From Methylobacter sp. (GTDB lineage Bacteria > Pseudomonadota > Gammaproteobacteria > Methylococcales > Methylomonadaceae): a stretch of 64,000 nt of DNA. The notes under the pieces were generated by a model. It worked only from the letters and a program-made list of their open reading frames with translations. It did not search any database and was not told where the DNA came from. Positions 1 to 9,346 of the stretch are shown here, piece after piece (position 1 is the stretch's first letter; each line of letters starts with the position of its first letter). A program made the translations under genes and the position numbers. The stretch spans positions 370,638-434,637 of the forward strand of contig JAQUOU010000001.1 in assembly GCA_028716975.1 (NCBI GenBank), given 5' to 3'.

Positions 1-2
1 TT

Positions 3-389
3 GAAGATTGTTTAAATAGTCATCCGGAATATTACTCGCTTATCGCAGTCCACCACCATTGTTTGAAAAGCAAGACTCCCTGGATGGATACCATGATGAT
101 AGAAAACAGCCGGGAACTATTTGAAATAATTAAAAAATATCCCCAGGTAAAAGCGATAACCTACGGCCATATTCATCAGGCTATGGATACTACAGCTGCG
201 TCTGTCCATGTTTTTGGCACGCCTTCAACCTGCTTCCAGTTTAAACCGGGAAGCAGAAAATTCAGCGTGGCTAGTACAATGCCCGGTTATCGCGTAATCC
301 AGCTGTATGCGGACGGGGGAATTAAAACAGAAGTTATACGCCTGCCGGGGCAACTAACCGAAGTGCGGGCAGAAACGCAGGGTTATTGA
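3..389 (+). CDS. cpdA: 3',5'-cyclic-AMP phosphodiesterase, C-terminal part (cut by window edge)
   Basis: The reading frame is open to the left edge and gives the last 128 residues of a calcineurin-type metallophosphoesterase. Two metal-ligand motifs of this family are visible: the HHHC stretch near window residue 18 and GHIHQ further on. These match the C-terminal half of CpdA, which hydrolyses cAMP to AMP in the cytoplasm and so lowers CRP signalling. The start codon and first metal motifs lie outside the window. The stop overlaps the 3' end of the convergent rppH gene by 7 bases. In many gammaproteobacteria cpdA lies near a Nudix gene, which fits. A related phosphodiesterase of the same fold remains possible, because only half of the protein is visible. 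Confidence 0.88.
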   Translation, partial: EDCLNSHPEYYSLIAVHHHCLKSKTPWMDTMMIENSRELFEIIKKYPQVKAITYGHIHQAMDTTAASVHVFGTPSTCFQFKPGSRKFSVASTMPGYRVIQLYADGGIKTEVIRLPGQLTEVRAETQGY

Positions 390-931
390 TTATTAACCTT
401 GATCTTGCCGTTTCTTTTTTCTTTAGATAAATAACCCTCTGCGTTTACAGGAATGGAATCAATAGTCAGAATAGCGCCTAACTCGCTAAGCGCTTTTTGA
501 TAAACTTTGCGCTTAAAATAAACCACGTCCTTAAGCGGCTCCCAGTAATCCACCCAACGCCAGCCGTCAAACTCCGGTTTGGCGTTATGGTCAAAACGCA
601 CATTTGATTCATGTGTTATCAACCGTAAAATAAACCAGATCTGCTTTTGCCCTATGCACAACGGCAGTGAATGTTTGCGAATGTAGCGCTCAGGCAATTG
701 GTACCTGAGCCAATAACGCGTACGCCCCAATATCTGTACATGTTGCTGTTGCAATCCTGTTTCTTCCCACAATTCTCGATACATCGCCGTTTCAGGGTCT
801 TCATTCTGATTGATTCCGCCTTGGGGAAACTGCCATGCGTTCACGCCCATCCGTTTTGCCCAAAACACGCGACCCTCGTCATTGCAAAGGATGATTCCGA
901 CATTGGGCCGGTATCCTTTAGAGTCTATCAT
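383..931 (-). CDS. rppH: RNA pyrophosphohydrolase (Nudix)
   Basis: The 182-residue protein carries a full Nudix box at about residues 38-60 (GG..., then REL, WEETGL), with the catalytic glutamates in place. The start [13 protein letters not shown] and the QFPQGGI segment are typical of RppH, and the length is close to the 176 residues of the E. coli enzyme. RppH removes pyrophosphate from 5'-triphosphate mRNA ends and so opens transcripts to RNase E decay. The ATG has an AGG-type ribosome site a few bases upstream. It is convergent with cpdA. The other possible role for this Nudix subfamily, diadenosine polyphosphate hydrolysis, is the older annotation of the same protein. Confidence 0.95.
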   Translation of the reverse strand: MIDSKGYRPNVGIILCNDEGRVFWAKRMGVNAWQFPQGGINQNEDPETAMYRELWEETGLQQQHVQILGRTRYWLRYQLPERYIRKHSLPLCIGQKQIWFILRLITHESNVRFDHNAKPEFDGWRWVDYWEPLKDVVYFKRKVYQKALSELGAILTIDSIPVNAEGYLSKEKRNGKIKVNNQ

Positions 932-1090
932 GTTAAAACCTGTGTTTTTACCTTCCCTATATCTTCAGTCTTGTTGGTGGTAAAATGATATATAGGGCAA
1001 GGGATTTAAATTAATGATGACATTGTTCCATAAAAAAAGTAGGGACGCCATAGTGCCTGATGCATTTAATTATTTCAGCCGGGTTTCAAA

Positions 1091-1777
1091 GTGAGTTTAG
1101 CAATTTTTGATTTGGATAATACCTTGATTGCCGATGACAGCGATTACTTATGGGGACAGTTTCTGGTAACGCAGGGAATAGTTGATAAGGACTGTTATGA
1201 AAGCGCCAATGCTAAATTCTATAATGACTACAAGCAGGGTACACTCAATATTATTGAATTTCTTAACTTTTCACTTAAGCCCCTGGCCGATAACAAGACT
1301 GACCAACTCTATAGATGGCGGGAGAAATTTATAGAAGTAGCCATCAAACCTTTGCTGTTAAAACCTGCACAGCAACTGATTGCCAAACATAAAAAAAAAG
1401 GCGATACCTTGCTTGTCATCACGGCGACTAACCGCTTTATTACTGAGCCGATAGTCCAATTGTATGGAATTGATAATTTACTGGCAACGGCGCCGGAATT
1501 TGTAGATGGAAGATATACCGGCCGTTTTACGGGCATTCCCTGTTTTCAGGAAGGTAAAGTGAAGTTGTTGGAGGAGTGGTTACAAAGCTCCACAGAAACT
1601 CTGCAGGGCAGCTGGTTTTACAGCGATTCACACAACGATTTGCCCTTGCTTAAATTGGTGGATAATCCTGTGGCTGTCGATCCTGATGAAAAACTTAACC
1701 AATTTGCCAAAGAATCTAAATGGCCGGTTATCAGTTTAAGAAATGGTATTTGTCCTATGCATCATTTTCATAAATAG
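1091..1777 (+). CDS. HAD-superfamily IB phosphatase (SerB-like)
   Basis: The protein has 228 residues and begins with a GTG codon. HAD motif I is at the very N-terminus (D7-L-D9-N-T). The VITATN segment is motif II, the EGKVKLLEEW lysine region is motif III, and YSDSHNDLPLL near residue 180 is motif IV. This arrangement matches HAD subfamily IB, which includes phosphoserine phosphatase and bacterial histidinol-phosphatase-like enzymes; related proteins are common in gammaproteobacteria. The substrate cannot be named from the sequence. It reads away from rppH, so the 932-1090 gap holds divergent promoters. It is convergent with the TusA-like gene. Confidence 0.85.
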   Translation: MSLAIFDLDNTLIADDSDYLWGQFLVTQGIVDKDCYESANAKFYNDYKQGTLNIIEFLNFSLKPLADNKTDQLYRWREKFIEVAIKPLLLKPAQQLIAKHKKKGDTLLVITATNRFITEPIVQLYGIDNLLATAPEFVDGRYTGRFTGIPCFQEGKVKLLEEWLQSSTETLQGSWFYSDSHNDLPLLKLVDNPVAVDPDEKLNQFAKESKWPVISLRNGICPMHHFHK

Positions 1778-1835
1778 CTTTGCGAATTAACTGCCGAGCT
1801 AATTCGGCTCCTGCAAAAACCAATAGATCAATCAA

Positions 1836-2066
1836 CTATTTCTTCCTAATATAAAAAATTTGCTGATCCACATGTTTTATAAAGTTAATGATCTGGTGGC
1901 CTGTCTGGTAAGAATACACGCCAAAATCCAAATGTGCGGCGGGATCCGTTGCTATCACTTTTACAACCTCGCCGCTTGCCATTTGCATCAAAATTTTTTT
2001 CAGACGCAATAATGGCAAGGGGCACAGCAAACCACTGGCATCTAGTTCCAGGTTAAATTCAATCAT
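1836..2066 (-). CDS. TusA/SirA-family sulfur carrier protein
   Basis: The 76-residue protein has the family signature LDASGLLCPLPLL, with the reactive cysteine at residue 15 in a CPxP motif. TusA proteins carry sulfur as a persulfide for tRNA 2-thiolation or other sulfur-transfer routes in the cytoplasm. The rest (ATDPAAHLDFGVYSYQTGHQ) is typical of the single-domain family. The gene diverges from cysG, whose product also acts in sulfur assimilation through sirohaem, so a loose functional link is possible. It could equally be a TusA paralogue with a non-tRNA role. No clear Shine-Dalgarno sequence precedes the ATG. Confidence 0.85.
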   Translation of the reverse strand: MIEFNLELDASGLLCPLPLLRLKKILMQMASGEVVKVIATDPAAHLDFGVYSYQTGHQIINFIKHVDQQIFYIRKK

Positions 2067-2146
2067 TATGGTTTTAGGTTTTTTTAACAGACTTGGGACT
2101 GCTTATAATACCATTCTTCAATAAGTACGTGAATCAGAGTAAAAAA

Positions 2147-3526
2147 ATGGATTATTTCCCCGTTTTTGTAAAACTCAAAGAGCAGGATTGCCTTGTCATC
2201 GGCGCGGGAGAAGTCGCCGCCAGAAAAATTGAACTGTTAGCACGGGCCGGCGCAAAAATTACCGTGATTGCTAAAGAGATAAGCACTGCCGTATCGGACA
2301 TGCAGGAAATTTATAATCTTACTCTATTGCAAAAGCGTTTTTCACCTGAAGATATGCGTAAATTCAGGCTGGTTATATCGGCTACCAATAATGCAGAAAC
2401 TAATAGACTGGTTGCCGAAACCGCTGGGGAACACAATATTCCTGTTAACGTGGTTGATAATCCCGAGCTTTGCAGCTTTATCTTTCCGGCCATCATAGAT
2501 CGATCACCCATTATTGCCGCCGTATCCTCCGGGGGGGCTGCGCCGGTTTTAGCCCGGTTGCTCAGGGCTAAAATAGAAAGCGTGATTCCTCCTGCTTACG
2601 GACGTCTGGCTCATCTGGCTGAGAAATTCAGGGCAACTGTTAAGCAACATATAAAACAACCGGCTCAACGCAGAATTTTTTGGGAAAACATATTGCAGGG
2701 CTCGGCGGCGGAGCTTGTTTTTTCTGGAAAAGAGAAAGAAGCGGAGCAACAATTAGAGAAAACTCTCAGGAATGAAACTGCTAGTTATGGTGAAGTTTAT
2801 TTGGTCGGAGCAGGCCCCGGATCTCCTGATTTACTCACTTTTCGCGCCTTGCGCCTGATGCAGCAGGCCGATGTCGTGGTTTATGACAGGCTGGTTTCAC
2901 CGGAGATTATCGATTTGGCACGTAGGGATTCGGAAAAGATTTATGTGGGTAAGCAACGTCAAAATCACGCATTGCCGCAAGAATGCATTAATACGCTCCT
3001 GGCTGATCTAGCCAAAGCGGGCAAGAGAGTGGTGCGTCTAAAAGGGGGCGATCCTTTCATTTTTGGCCGCGGCGGCGAGGAAATCGAAACCTTAATGCAA
3101 CAAGGGATTAATTTCCAGGTTGTTCCGGGCATAACGGCCGCATCGGGCTGTGCCGCCTATGCCGGCATCCCGCTGACGCATAGAGATCATGCGCAATCCT
3201 GTACCTTTGTCACCGGCCACCTGAAAGATAATTCCATCAATTTAAATTGGTCCCAACTTGCAGCGCCGAATCAAACTATCGTTATCTATATGGGGTTAAT
3301 AGGGCTGGAAAAAATCTGCCAGTCTTTAATTGAGCACGGCAGTCCAAAAGATTTACCCATTGCCCTGGTTCAGCAAGGCACCACAACTACTCAGCGGGTA
3401 GTTACAGGTACCTTGGAGTCATTACCCCATAAGGTTGCCAGTCAGAATATTAAAGCTCCCACGTTAATTATTATTGGCACAGTCGTAACGCTGCATAATA
3501 AACTTAACTGGTTTCATACTACTTAA
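2147..3526 (+). CDS. cysG: Sirohaem synthase (trifunctional CysG)
   Basis: From the ATG at 2147 the protein has 459 residues, matching the 457 of E. coli CysG, and begins MDYFPVF like that family; a TTG 54 bases upstream is less likely. The N-terminal half holds the NAD-binding VIGAGEVAARK motif of the precorrin-2 dehydrogenase/ferrochelatase module. The C-terminal half begins with VGAGPGSPDLLT and contains VRLKGGDPFIFGRGGEE, the signatures of uroporphyrinogen III methyltransferase. The enzyme turns uroporphyrinogen III into sirohaem in three steps, supplying sulfite and nitrite reductases. The TusA-like gene diverges from it. I see no frameshift or missing motif. Confidence 0.96.
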   Translation: MDYFPVFVKLKEQDCLVIGAGEVAARKIELLARAGAKITVIAKEISTAVSDMQEIYNLTLLQKRFSPEDMRKFRLVISATNNAETNRLVAETAGEHNIPVNVVDNPELCSFIFPAIIDRSPIIAAVSSGGAAPVLARLLRAKIESVIPPAYGRLAHLAEKFRATVKQHIKQPAQRRIFWENILQGSAAELVFSGKEKEAEQQLEKTLRNETASYGEVYLVGAGPGSPDLLTFRALRLMQQADVVVYDRLVSPEIIDLARRDSEKIYVGKQRQNHALPQECINTLLADLAKAGKRVVRLKGGDPFIFGRGGEEIETLMQQGINFQVVPGITAASGCAAYAGIPLTHRDHAQSCTFVTGHLKDNSINLNWSQLAAPNQTIVIYMGLIGLEKICQSLIEHGSPKDLPIALVQQGTTTTQRVVTGTLESLPHKVASQNIKAPTLIIIGTVVTLHNKLNWFHTT

Positions 3527-3813
3527 TCTGTTTTATAATATGAATATATTACCTGATAATAATATTAGATCTGGACAGAGTTCCCTTTTATCAATCGGAC
3601 TTAATCTATTTTCAAGGTAAGATAAGTAATAAAACTCTACAAAGAATATGATTTTATTATTATATTTCGAACGCTGGGAATAACGAGGCTGATTCAGATA
3701 TTGTTCACGGAAATTATTTATAATCTTTCTCATAAAAATAAAATACCTAAGTTTAAATAAAAAAATTGTATTTTCCGGTTAAATTCAATATTCTTTGCGG
3801 GTTTAACTTTTAA
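3527..3813. other. AT-rich gap after cysG with no convincing gene
   Basis: The stretch is very AT-rich. A minus-strand frame at 3533-3733 could encode 66 residues, but it has no recognisable domain and a composition typical of non-coding DNA, so I do not call it. The end of the gap carries the cytochrome promoter listed separately. Confidence 0.5.
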
Positions 3814-3847
3814 TTGGACTGTATTTTTTATTAAAGATAAATACAGT
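3814..3847 (+). promoter_or_regulatory. Putative promoter and dyad upstream of cytochrome c
   Basis: TTGGAC (3814-3819) and TAAATA (3838-3843) form a sigma-70-like pair with an 18-base spacer. The same segment contains a perfect inverted repeat, ACTGTATTT (3818-3826) and AAATACAGT (3839-3847). The dyad therefore covers the -35 to -10 region and could be an operator, or could fold in RNA if transcription begins further upstream. No factor is identified. A strong Shine-Dalgarno (AGAGAGG) follows before the ATG at 3876. Confidence 0.4.
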
Positions 3848-3875
3848 TCTTTTTTAACCACCAAGAGAGGTCACT

Positions 3876-4214
3876 ATGAAAAAATCAATAATAACAATAG
3901 CAGGTATTGCTTTAATCGCTTTAAGTGGACAAGCTTTAGCCGATGAACAAACTGATGTTGGTAAAAAAATCTATGAACGTGCTTTCGGCCGGGGTTGCGG
4001 TACTTGCCACGACATCGCTTCAAATCCGCAATTATCTGCTTTAATCAAATCTGGTCAATTAGACAGAGCTAAATTTGAAACCGTTTTGAAAGAAGGTAAA
4101 GGAGGTATGCCGAAAGCTATTGGGGAGATCATGAAACAACCTGCTGTAGTCAAGGCAGGTTACGGCGAAGACCAAGCCGTTGATGCTTTGTATAAATACC
4201 TAGAAAGTAAATAA
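3876..4214 (+). CDS. Small periplasmic class I cytochrome c
   Basis: The 112-residue precursor has a Sec signal peptide (cleavage likely after ALA, residue 22) and one haem-binding motif, C41-G-T-C44-H45. M78 in GKGGMPK is the probable sixth haem ligand. The mature protein of about 90 residues is the size of small electron-carrier cytochromes. These carry electrons in the periplasm, in methylotrophs for example from methanol dehydrogenase to oxidases, but the partner here cannot be read from context. It stands alone between its own promoter and a strong intrinsic terminator, so it is monocistronic and probably well expressed. Confidence 0.92.
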   Translation: MKKSIITIAGIALIALSGQALADEQTDVGKKIYERAFGRGCGTCHDIASNPQLSALIKSGQLDRAKFETVLKEGKGGMPKAIGEIMKQPAVVKAGYGEDQAVDALYKYLESK

Positions 4215-4234
4215 ACTCTCTGCTAGACGTCCAT

Positions 4235-4266
4235 AAAAAAGCCGCCATTTGAGGCGGCTTTTTTTA
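4235..4266 (+). terminator. Intrinsic terminator after cytochrome c (probably bidirectional)
   Basis: A GC stem GCCGCC/GGCGGC with loop ATTTGA is flanked by an A-run on the left and a T-run on the right. It ends the cytochrome transcript and, read on the minus strand, would also end the convergent gene at 4299-4898. Confidence 0.85.
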
Positions 4267-4298
4267 CCCAAAAAATCAGTACTAATAGAAGTTAAAGT

Positions 4299-4898
4299 TT
4301 AATGCTTACCTAAATAACCTGTTTTGACTTTTTTATAAGGTAATCGGTTACGATTTTTTATCCAGATACCAGCGATTGCAGCCAGCATTAATCCACAGGA
4401 AGCGAGTGTTACATAGATAAGGTTTTTTAACTCCGACATTTCTTGCATGAGTTGCTCATTAGCCGGGTTTACTGTTTCAATTTTGACAGGATCTGAATAG
4501 GAACGCAGAACCTTAACCTCATTTTTCAAATCCTCAATAGTCCCCAAAGAATTGCTGACAGCACCTGAGCGAATACTTGCTTCAAGAGTTCTTAATTTAC
4601 TTTCAATTGAACCGCTGATTAAGCCAATAAACTGTCCTTTTAAATTGTTGACTTCAGAAGACAATACCGGATTCATGCCGGAAGCATAAGCTTCGGAAGT
4701 GCGGTTTTTTTTATAATTATTGGTAAAGTCATGGCTGGGAAACAGTAAAAAGCCCAATAGAACAACTACGGTCATCAACGAAAAGACTATAGCCAATAAC
4801 AGCTTGTTTATTTTCATCAATCCCTGATTAGAAGGGATTCGTTGCAGGCCCCCCTGAGTTTCGGCAATCTCTGAATTTTTTTTATTTATATCGCTCAC
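4299..4898 (-). CDS. Unknown two-TM membrane protein with coiled-coil
   Basis: I do not recognise this 199-residue protein. It starts at a GTG preceded by GGGGAAG. A polar N-terminus of about 30 residues is followed by a first membrane segment (about 33-53), a long polar region (about 54-158) rich in Leu/Glu/Lys with heptad-like spacing (KSEL-, EDLKNEVKVL, MQEMSELKNL), and a second membrane segment (about 159-180) with a basic tail. This topology places the coiled-coil region on one side of the inner membrane, probably the periplasm. No catalytic motif is visible. It is convergent with the cytochrome gene and downstream of argG on the same strand, but 145 bases away. Confidence 0.75.
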   Translation of the reverse strand: MSDINKKNSEIAETQGGLQRIPSNQGLMKINKLLLAIVFSLMTVVVLLGFLLFPSHDFTNNYKKNRTSEAYASGMNPVLSSEVNNLKGQFIGLISGSIESKLRTLEASIRSGAVSNSLGTIEDLKNEVKVLRSYSDPVKIETVNPANEQLMQEMSELKNLIYVTLASCGLMLAAIAGIWIKNRNRLPYKKVKTGYLGKH

Positions 4899-5043
4899 TA
4901 TCTACTTCCCCGATAGCCAGGCATCCAAGTAATAATCAACCGGCCCGGCTCAACAAATATTATTATTTTTAAAATTCCACTTGATTAATATTACCTGAAT
5001 GATTATACAAGTTTAACAATATTTGTCCTGTGTTTTATTTATG

Positions 5044-6261
5044 TTATTTCCGCAATCGTTTGGCGGCGGCTATTCGCATTCTTAAGGCGTTTAATTTAAT
5101 AAAACCCTCGGCGTCTTTCTGGTTGTAAGAGCCGCCGTCATCCTCGAAAGTCGCAATACTTTCATCAAACAGGCTATCCGTTTCAGAGGTGCGTCCGACA
5201 ATAATTACATTGCCTTTATATAGTTTTAGCCTGACCTTGCCGTTAACATTTTCCTGAGAGGCATCGATCATGTGCTGCAACATTTTTCGCTCGGGACTCC
5301 ACCAGTAACCGTTATAAATTAAAGCTGCATAGCGCGGCATTAATTCATCTTTCAAGTGAGCCACTTCCCGGTCCAAGGTCAACGACTCGATTGCACGATG
5401 GGCTTTAAGCATAACCGTACCCGCCGGAGTTTCATAACAGCCCCGCGATTTCATGCCGACGTAACGATTTTCGACAATATCCAGGCGGCCGATACCATTG
5501 GCCCCGGCAATTTTATTTAATTTTTCTACGACTTCTGCGGGAGTATGGGCAATGTCATTAATTGCAACAATGTCACCCTGACGGTAAGTCAGTTCAATAT
5601 AGGTTGCCTGATCCGGTGCTGTCTCTGGAGAAACTGTCCAGCGCCACATATCTTCCTCAGGCTCTGCCCACGGATCTTCAAGAATTCGGCCTTCATACGA
5701 AATATGCAGCAAATTGGCATCCATCGAATAAGGGGAGGCCTTGCCTTTTTTCATTTCAACCGGAATGCCATGTTTCTCGGCATAAGCCAGCAGGGTTTGG
5801 CGCGATGTTAAACCCCACTCTCGCCAGGGGGCAATAATCTGAATATCGGGACGCAAGGCATAAGCACCCAATTCAAAACGGACCTGGTCATTACCTTTGC
5901 CGGTAGCACCATGAGAAATTGCTGTAGCCCCTGTCTCGTTGGCAATTTCAATGAGCCGCTTGGCGATTAGAGGGCGAGCGATTGATGTCCCAAGCAGGTA
6001 TTCGCCTTCATAAACCGTATTGGCGCGAAACATGGGAAAAACGAAATCACGGGCAAATTCCTCACGTAAATCATCAATATAAATTTCTTTGATGCCCAGG
6101 GATTTTGCTTTAGCCCTGGCCGGTTCGACTTCTTCGCCTTGACCTAAATCAGCGGTAAAGGTGACAATTTCACACCCATAAACATCCTGTAACCATTTAA
6201 GAATAACCGAAGTATCCAGTCCGCCAGAATAAGCCAGTACTACTTTATTGATTTCCGACAT
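5044..6261 (-). CDS. argG: Argininosuccinate synthase
   Basis: The 405-residue protein has the N-type ATP pyrophosphatase P-loop AYSGGLDTS at residues 10-18 and family segments such as [15 protein letters not shown] and EGRILEDPW. ArgG joins citrulline and aspartate using ATP to form argininosuccinate, the penultimate step of arginine synthesis. Length and start match the bacterial type of about 400 residues. An AAGG ribosome site precedes the ATG. It stands alone on the minus strand, divergent from the aceE operon, and no ARG box was identified by eye. Confidence 0.98.
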   Translation of the reverse strand: MSEINKVVLAYSGGLDTSVILKWLQDVYGCEIVTFTADLGQGEEVEPARAKAKSLGIKEIYIDDLREEFARDFVFPMFRANTVYEGEYLLGTSIARPLIAKRLIEIANETGATAISHGATGKGNDQVRFELGAYALRPDIQIIAPWREWGLTSRQTLLAYAEKHGIPVEMKKGKASPYSMDANLLHISYEGRILEDPWAEPEEDMWRWTVSPETAPDQATYIELTYRQGDIVAINDIAHTPAEVVEKLNKIAGANGIGRLDIVENRYVGMKSRGCYETPAGTVMLKAHRAIESLTLDREVAHLKDELMPRYAALIYNGYWWSPERKMLQHMIDASQENVNGKVRLKLYKGNVIIVGRTSETDSLFDESIATFEDDGGSYNQKDAEGFIKLNALRMRIAAAKRLRK

Positions 6262-6650
6262 AATGCCTTAATATCCACAGTTAAATTAAGTCGAAATTAT
6301 ACCGGAAAATAGAGTTTGCGACAGAAACTGGTTAATGTCTTATAGCAAAATACACATCAAAAGATAAAAACTTTTCATTTATAACCTAAGGAAAAAAATA
6401 AGGCATTTAATATGAAGGGTTTTCGCCAACCGCCGATTGTTCAAGTTTGCGTTTATTAAAACGGGTGCAATCAGGCACTTGATTTGTATATACTATGAAA
6501 ATTGATCTGGGCATTTCCAGCCTTATTTCCGCTATTGCGGTTTTTAGCTTGTCTTGAAAACCCAGTAAATGAGGGGCTACCATTATTGAACTGTATTTTA
6601 AAATTAATAAATTTTGAAGCCATGCTTAACCCGTCTCAACAGGATCGCAC
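6262..6650. promoter_or_regulatory. Divergent argG/aceE intergenic region
   Basis: This 389-base gap separates divergent argG and aceE. A weak promoter-like pair toward aceE is TGCAAT (6466-6471) with TATACT (6489-6494). Further on, CCGC-TATT-GCGG followed by TTTTT (6529-6545) could form a short terminator-like hairpin in the aceE leader, but the stem has only four pairs. No PdhR-type operator is evident. I see no gene here. Confidence 0.3.
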
Positions 6651-9329
6651 ATGAATAATAGTTTAATTTCAGAAATTACCGGACAGAATGATATCGACCC
6701 GGAAGAAACCAGGGAGTGGATTGAATCGCTGCAAGCCGTGTTAGAGAATGACGGCAGCGAGCGTGCGCATTTTCTGATTGAGCAGATGGTAGCCGTAACC
6801 CGGCATTCAGGATTTGATATTCCCTTTAGCGCCAACACGGCCTATCTTAATACCATTCCGGTCGCCCGGCAGGCCCAGTACCCAGGTGATACCACCATAG
6901 AGCTCAAAATTCGTTCTTATGTGCGCTGGAATGCCATGATGATGGTGTTAAGGGCGAATAAACATACGAATGTGGGTGGGCATATTGCCAGTTTTGCCTC
7001 AGCTGCAACCCTGTATGATGTGGGCTATAACCATTTTTGGCATGCGGCTTCAGATCAACATGATGGGGATCTGATTTTTTCCCAAGGCCACTTAACGCCG
7101 GGCGATTATTCCCGGGCATTTCTGGAGGGACGGTTAACGCTGGAACAGCTGGATAACTTTCGCCAGGAAGTGAATGGCAATGGTTTATCTTCTTATCCGC
7201 ACCCTTGGTTAATGCAGGAATTTTGGCAGTTCCCGACCGTATCCATGGGATTGGGGCCAATCATGTCTATTTATCAGGCGCGTTTCATGCGATACCTTCA
7301 GGATCGCGGCTTTGCCGATACCTCAGGACGCAAGGTATGGTGCTTTATCGGCGACGGTGAGACCGATGAGCCCGAGTCTCTAGGAGCTATTGGACTGGCC
7401 GGCAGGGAGAGACTGGATAATCTTATTTTTATTATCAATTGTAATCTGCAGCGGCTGGATGGGCCGGTGCGCGGCAACGGCAAAATTATACAGGAACTGG
7501 AAAGCGAATTTCGCGGCGCCGGCTGGAACGTCATAAAAGTGGTCTGGGGGCAACACTGGGATGCATTGCTGGCCCGCGATACAGAGGGCCTTTTGGCCGC
7601 CCGTATGATGGCTTGCGTCGATGGAGATTACCAGACTTTCAAAGCCAAAGACGGCGCTTATGTGCGAGAACATTTCTTTAATACGCCGGAGCTAAAAGCC
7701 ATGGTCGCGGACTGGTCGGACCGCGATATTTGGGAATTAAACCGGGGCGGCCATGATCCTGCCAAAGTTTACGCTGCCTTTCATGCCGCAGTAAATCATG
7801 AGGGGCAGCCAACCGTCATTCTAGCTAAAACCATTAAAGGTTATGGGATGGGCCAGTCTGGGCAGGCTCAGAATATCACTCACCAGCAGAAAAAAATGAG
7901 CGAAAGCTCTCTGGCCCATTTTCGTGATCGCTATGGGTTGCCGGTAATGGATGAACAAATGCATGAGCTGCCTTACCTGACTTTTGCAGAAGGCTCAAAG
8001 GAACTGGCTTATATGCGTCAGCGCCGCGCCGAACTGGGCGGCCATCTACCTGCCAGGAGATCTAAATCCTATGCCCTGGATGTGCCGGTATTAAGCGATT
8101 TTAAAGCATTGCTTGAAGCCAGCGGCGAAGGGCGCGAGATTTCAACCACCATGGCCTTCGTGCGCTTGCTTAATATCCTGGTCAAAGATAAAAATATCGG
8201 CAAACGGGTCGTTCCCATTGTTCCGGATGAATCACGAACCTTCGGCATGGAAGGCATGTTCAGGCAACTGGGAATCTGGTCGCAGCTTGGGCAGTTGTAC
8301 ACGCCCCAGGATGCCGATCAGCTGATGTTCTATAAGGAAGACAAGCATGGGCAGGTGCTTCAGGAAGGCATTAATGAAGCTGGCGGGCTATGTGACTGGA
8401 TTGCCGCAGGCACCTCTTATTCAACCCATAATGTACCGATGATCCCGTTTTTTATCTATTATTCCATGTTTGGCTTTCAGCGCGTCGGCGATCTTATTTG
8501 GGCCGCTGCCGATCAACGCACGCGGGGGTTTCTCATGGGCGGTACAGCAGGAAGAACCACCTTGAATGGAGAAGGTCTCCAGCATGAAGACGGCCACAGC
8601 CATGTAATTGCGACTACGGTTCCCAATTGCGTATCCTATGATCCTACCTACGCCTATGAACTGGCGGTTATTATTCAGGATGGTTTACGGCGCATGTATA
8701 TTGATCAGGAGGATATTTTTTATTACATCACCGTGATGAACGAGAATTATGTTCACCCGGCAATGCCTAAAGGTGTGGAGCTGGATATACTTAAAGGCAT
8801 GTATTGTTTTAGTCGGGGTGCTAAAAGTAAGGCTTCGCGCGTACAACTATTGGGTTCGGGAACCATTTTCCGTGAGGTGGAGTTTGCCGCTGATTTACTT
8901 CGTAAGGACTGGAGCGTGGAGTCTGACTTATGGAGCTGTCCAAGCTTTACTGAACTGGCCAGGGATGGTCAAACCTGTGAACGCTGGAACCGGCTTCATC
9001 CCACTGAAACTCCCAGACAGGCATATGTGGCTCATTGTCTTGCCAATGCCGAAGGGCCGGTTATCGCTGCGACTGATTACAATCGCGCCTTTGCGGAACA
9101 AATCCGCCCTTATATTTCTGCTCCTTATACGGTATTAGGCACCGATGGGTTCGGCCGTTCGGATACCCGCGAAAATTTGCGCCGCTTTTTTGAAGTTGAC
9201 CGTTTTCATGTAACGGTTGCCGCCCTCAAAAGTCTTGCGGATTTGGGCAAATTTGATCCGGCTAAAGTGGAAGTGGCTATTGCAAAATACGGCATATCTG
9301 CCGATGCAACAGCTCCCTGGTTAATCTGA
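6651..9329 (+). CDS. aceE: Pyruvate dehydrogenase E1 component (homodimeric)
   Basis: The 892-residue protein is the single-chain E1 of gammaproteobacteria (887 in E. coli). The thiamine-diphosphate motif GDGETDEPESLG continues to the NCNLQRLDGPV segment. IVPDESRTFGMEG and GEGLQHEDGHSH are further conserved E1 regions. It decarboxylates pyruvate and passes the acetyl group to the lipoyl domain of E2. An AGGA ribosome site precedes the ATG. It is the first gene of an operon with aceF (17 bases on) and lpdA (14 bases further), encoding the whole complex that links glycolysis or RuMP-derived pyruvate to acetyl-CoA. Confidence 0.98.
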   Translation: MNNSLISEITGQNDIDPEETREWIESLQAVLENDGSERAHFLIEQMVAVTRHSGFDIPFSANTAYLNTIPVARQAQYPGDTTIELKIRSYVRWNAMMMVLRANKHTNVGGHIASFASAATLYDVGYNHFWHAASDQHDGDLIFSQGHLTPGDYSRAFLEGRLTLEQLDNFRQEVNGNGLSSYPHPWLMQEFWQFPTVSMGLGPIMSIYQARFMRYLQDRGFADTSGRKVWCFIGDGETDEPESLGAIGLAGRERLDNLIFIINCNLQRLDGPVRGNGKIIQELESEFRGAGWNVIKVVWGQHWDALLARDTEGLLAARMMACVDGDYQTFKAKDGAYVREHFFNTPELKAMVADWSDRDIWELNRGGHDPAKVYAAFHAAVNHEGQPTVILAKTIKGYGMGQSGQAQNITHQQKKMSESSLAHFRDRYGLPVMDEQMHELPYLTFAEGSKELAYMRQRRAELGGHLPARRSKSYALDVPVLSDFKALLEASGEGREISTTMAFVRLLNILVKDKNIGKRVVPIVPDESRTFGMEGMFRQLGIWSQLGQLYTPQDADQLMFYKEDKHGQVLQEGINEAGGLCDWIAAGTSYSTHNVPMIPFFIYYSMFGFQRVGDLIWAAADQRTRGFLMGGTAGRTTLNGEGLQHEDGHSHVIATTVPNCVSYDPTYAYELAVIIQDGLRRMYIDQEDIFYYITVMNENYVHPAMPKGVELDILKGMYCFSRGAKSKASRVQLLGSGTIFREVEFAADLLRKDWSVESDLWSCPSFTELARDGQTCERWNRLHPTETPRQAYVAHCLANAEGPVIAATDYNRAFAEQIRPYISAPYTVLGTDGFGRSDTRENLRRFFEVDRFHVTVAALKSLADLGKFDPAKVEVAIAKYGISADATAPWLI

Positions 9330-9346
9330 CGAAAGGAATTAAAATC

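Noticed and set aside
3533..3733. 66-residue minus-strand frame after cysG
   Set aside because: Very AT-rich, no domain, no ribosome site; looks like chance.
3818..3847. Dyad considered as a LexA (SOS) box
   Set aside because: Arms are too far apart (the CTGT and ACAG are separated by 20 bases rather than 8), so it is not a LexA site.
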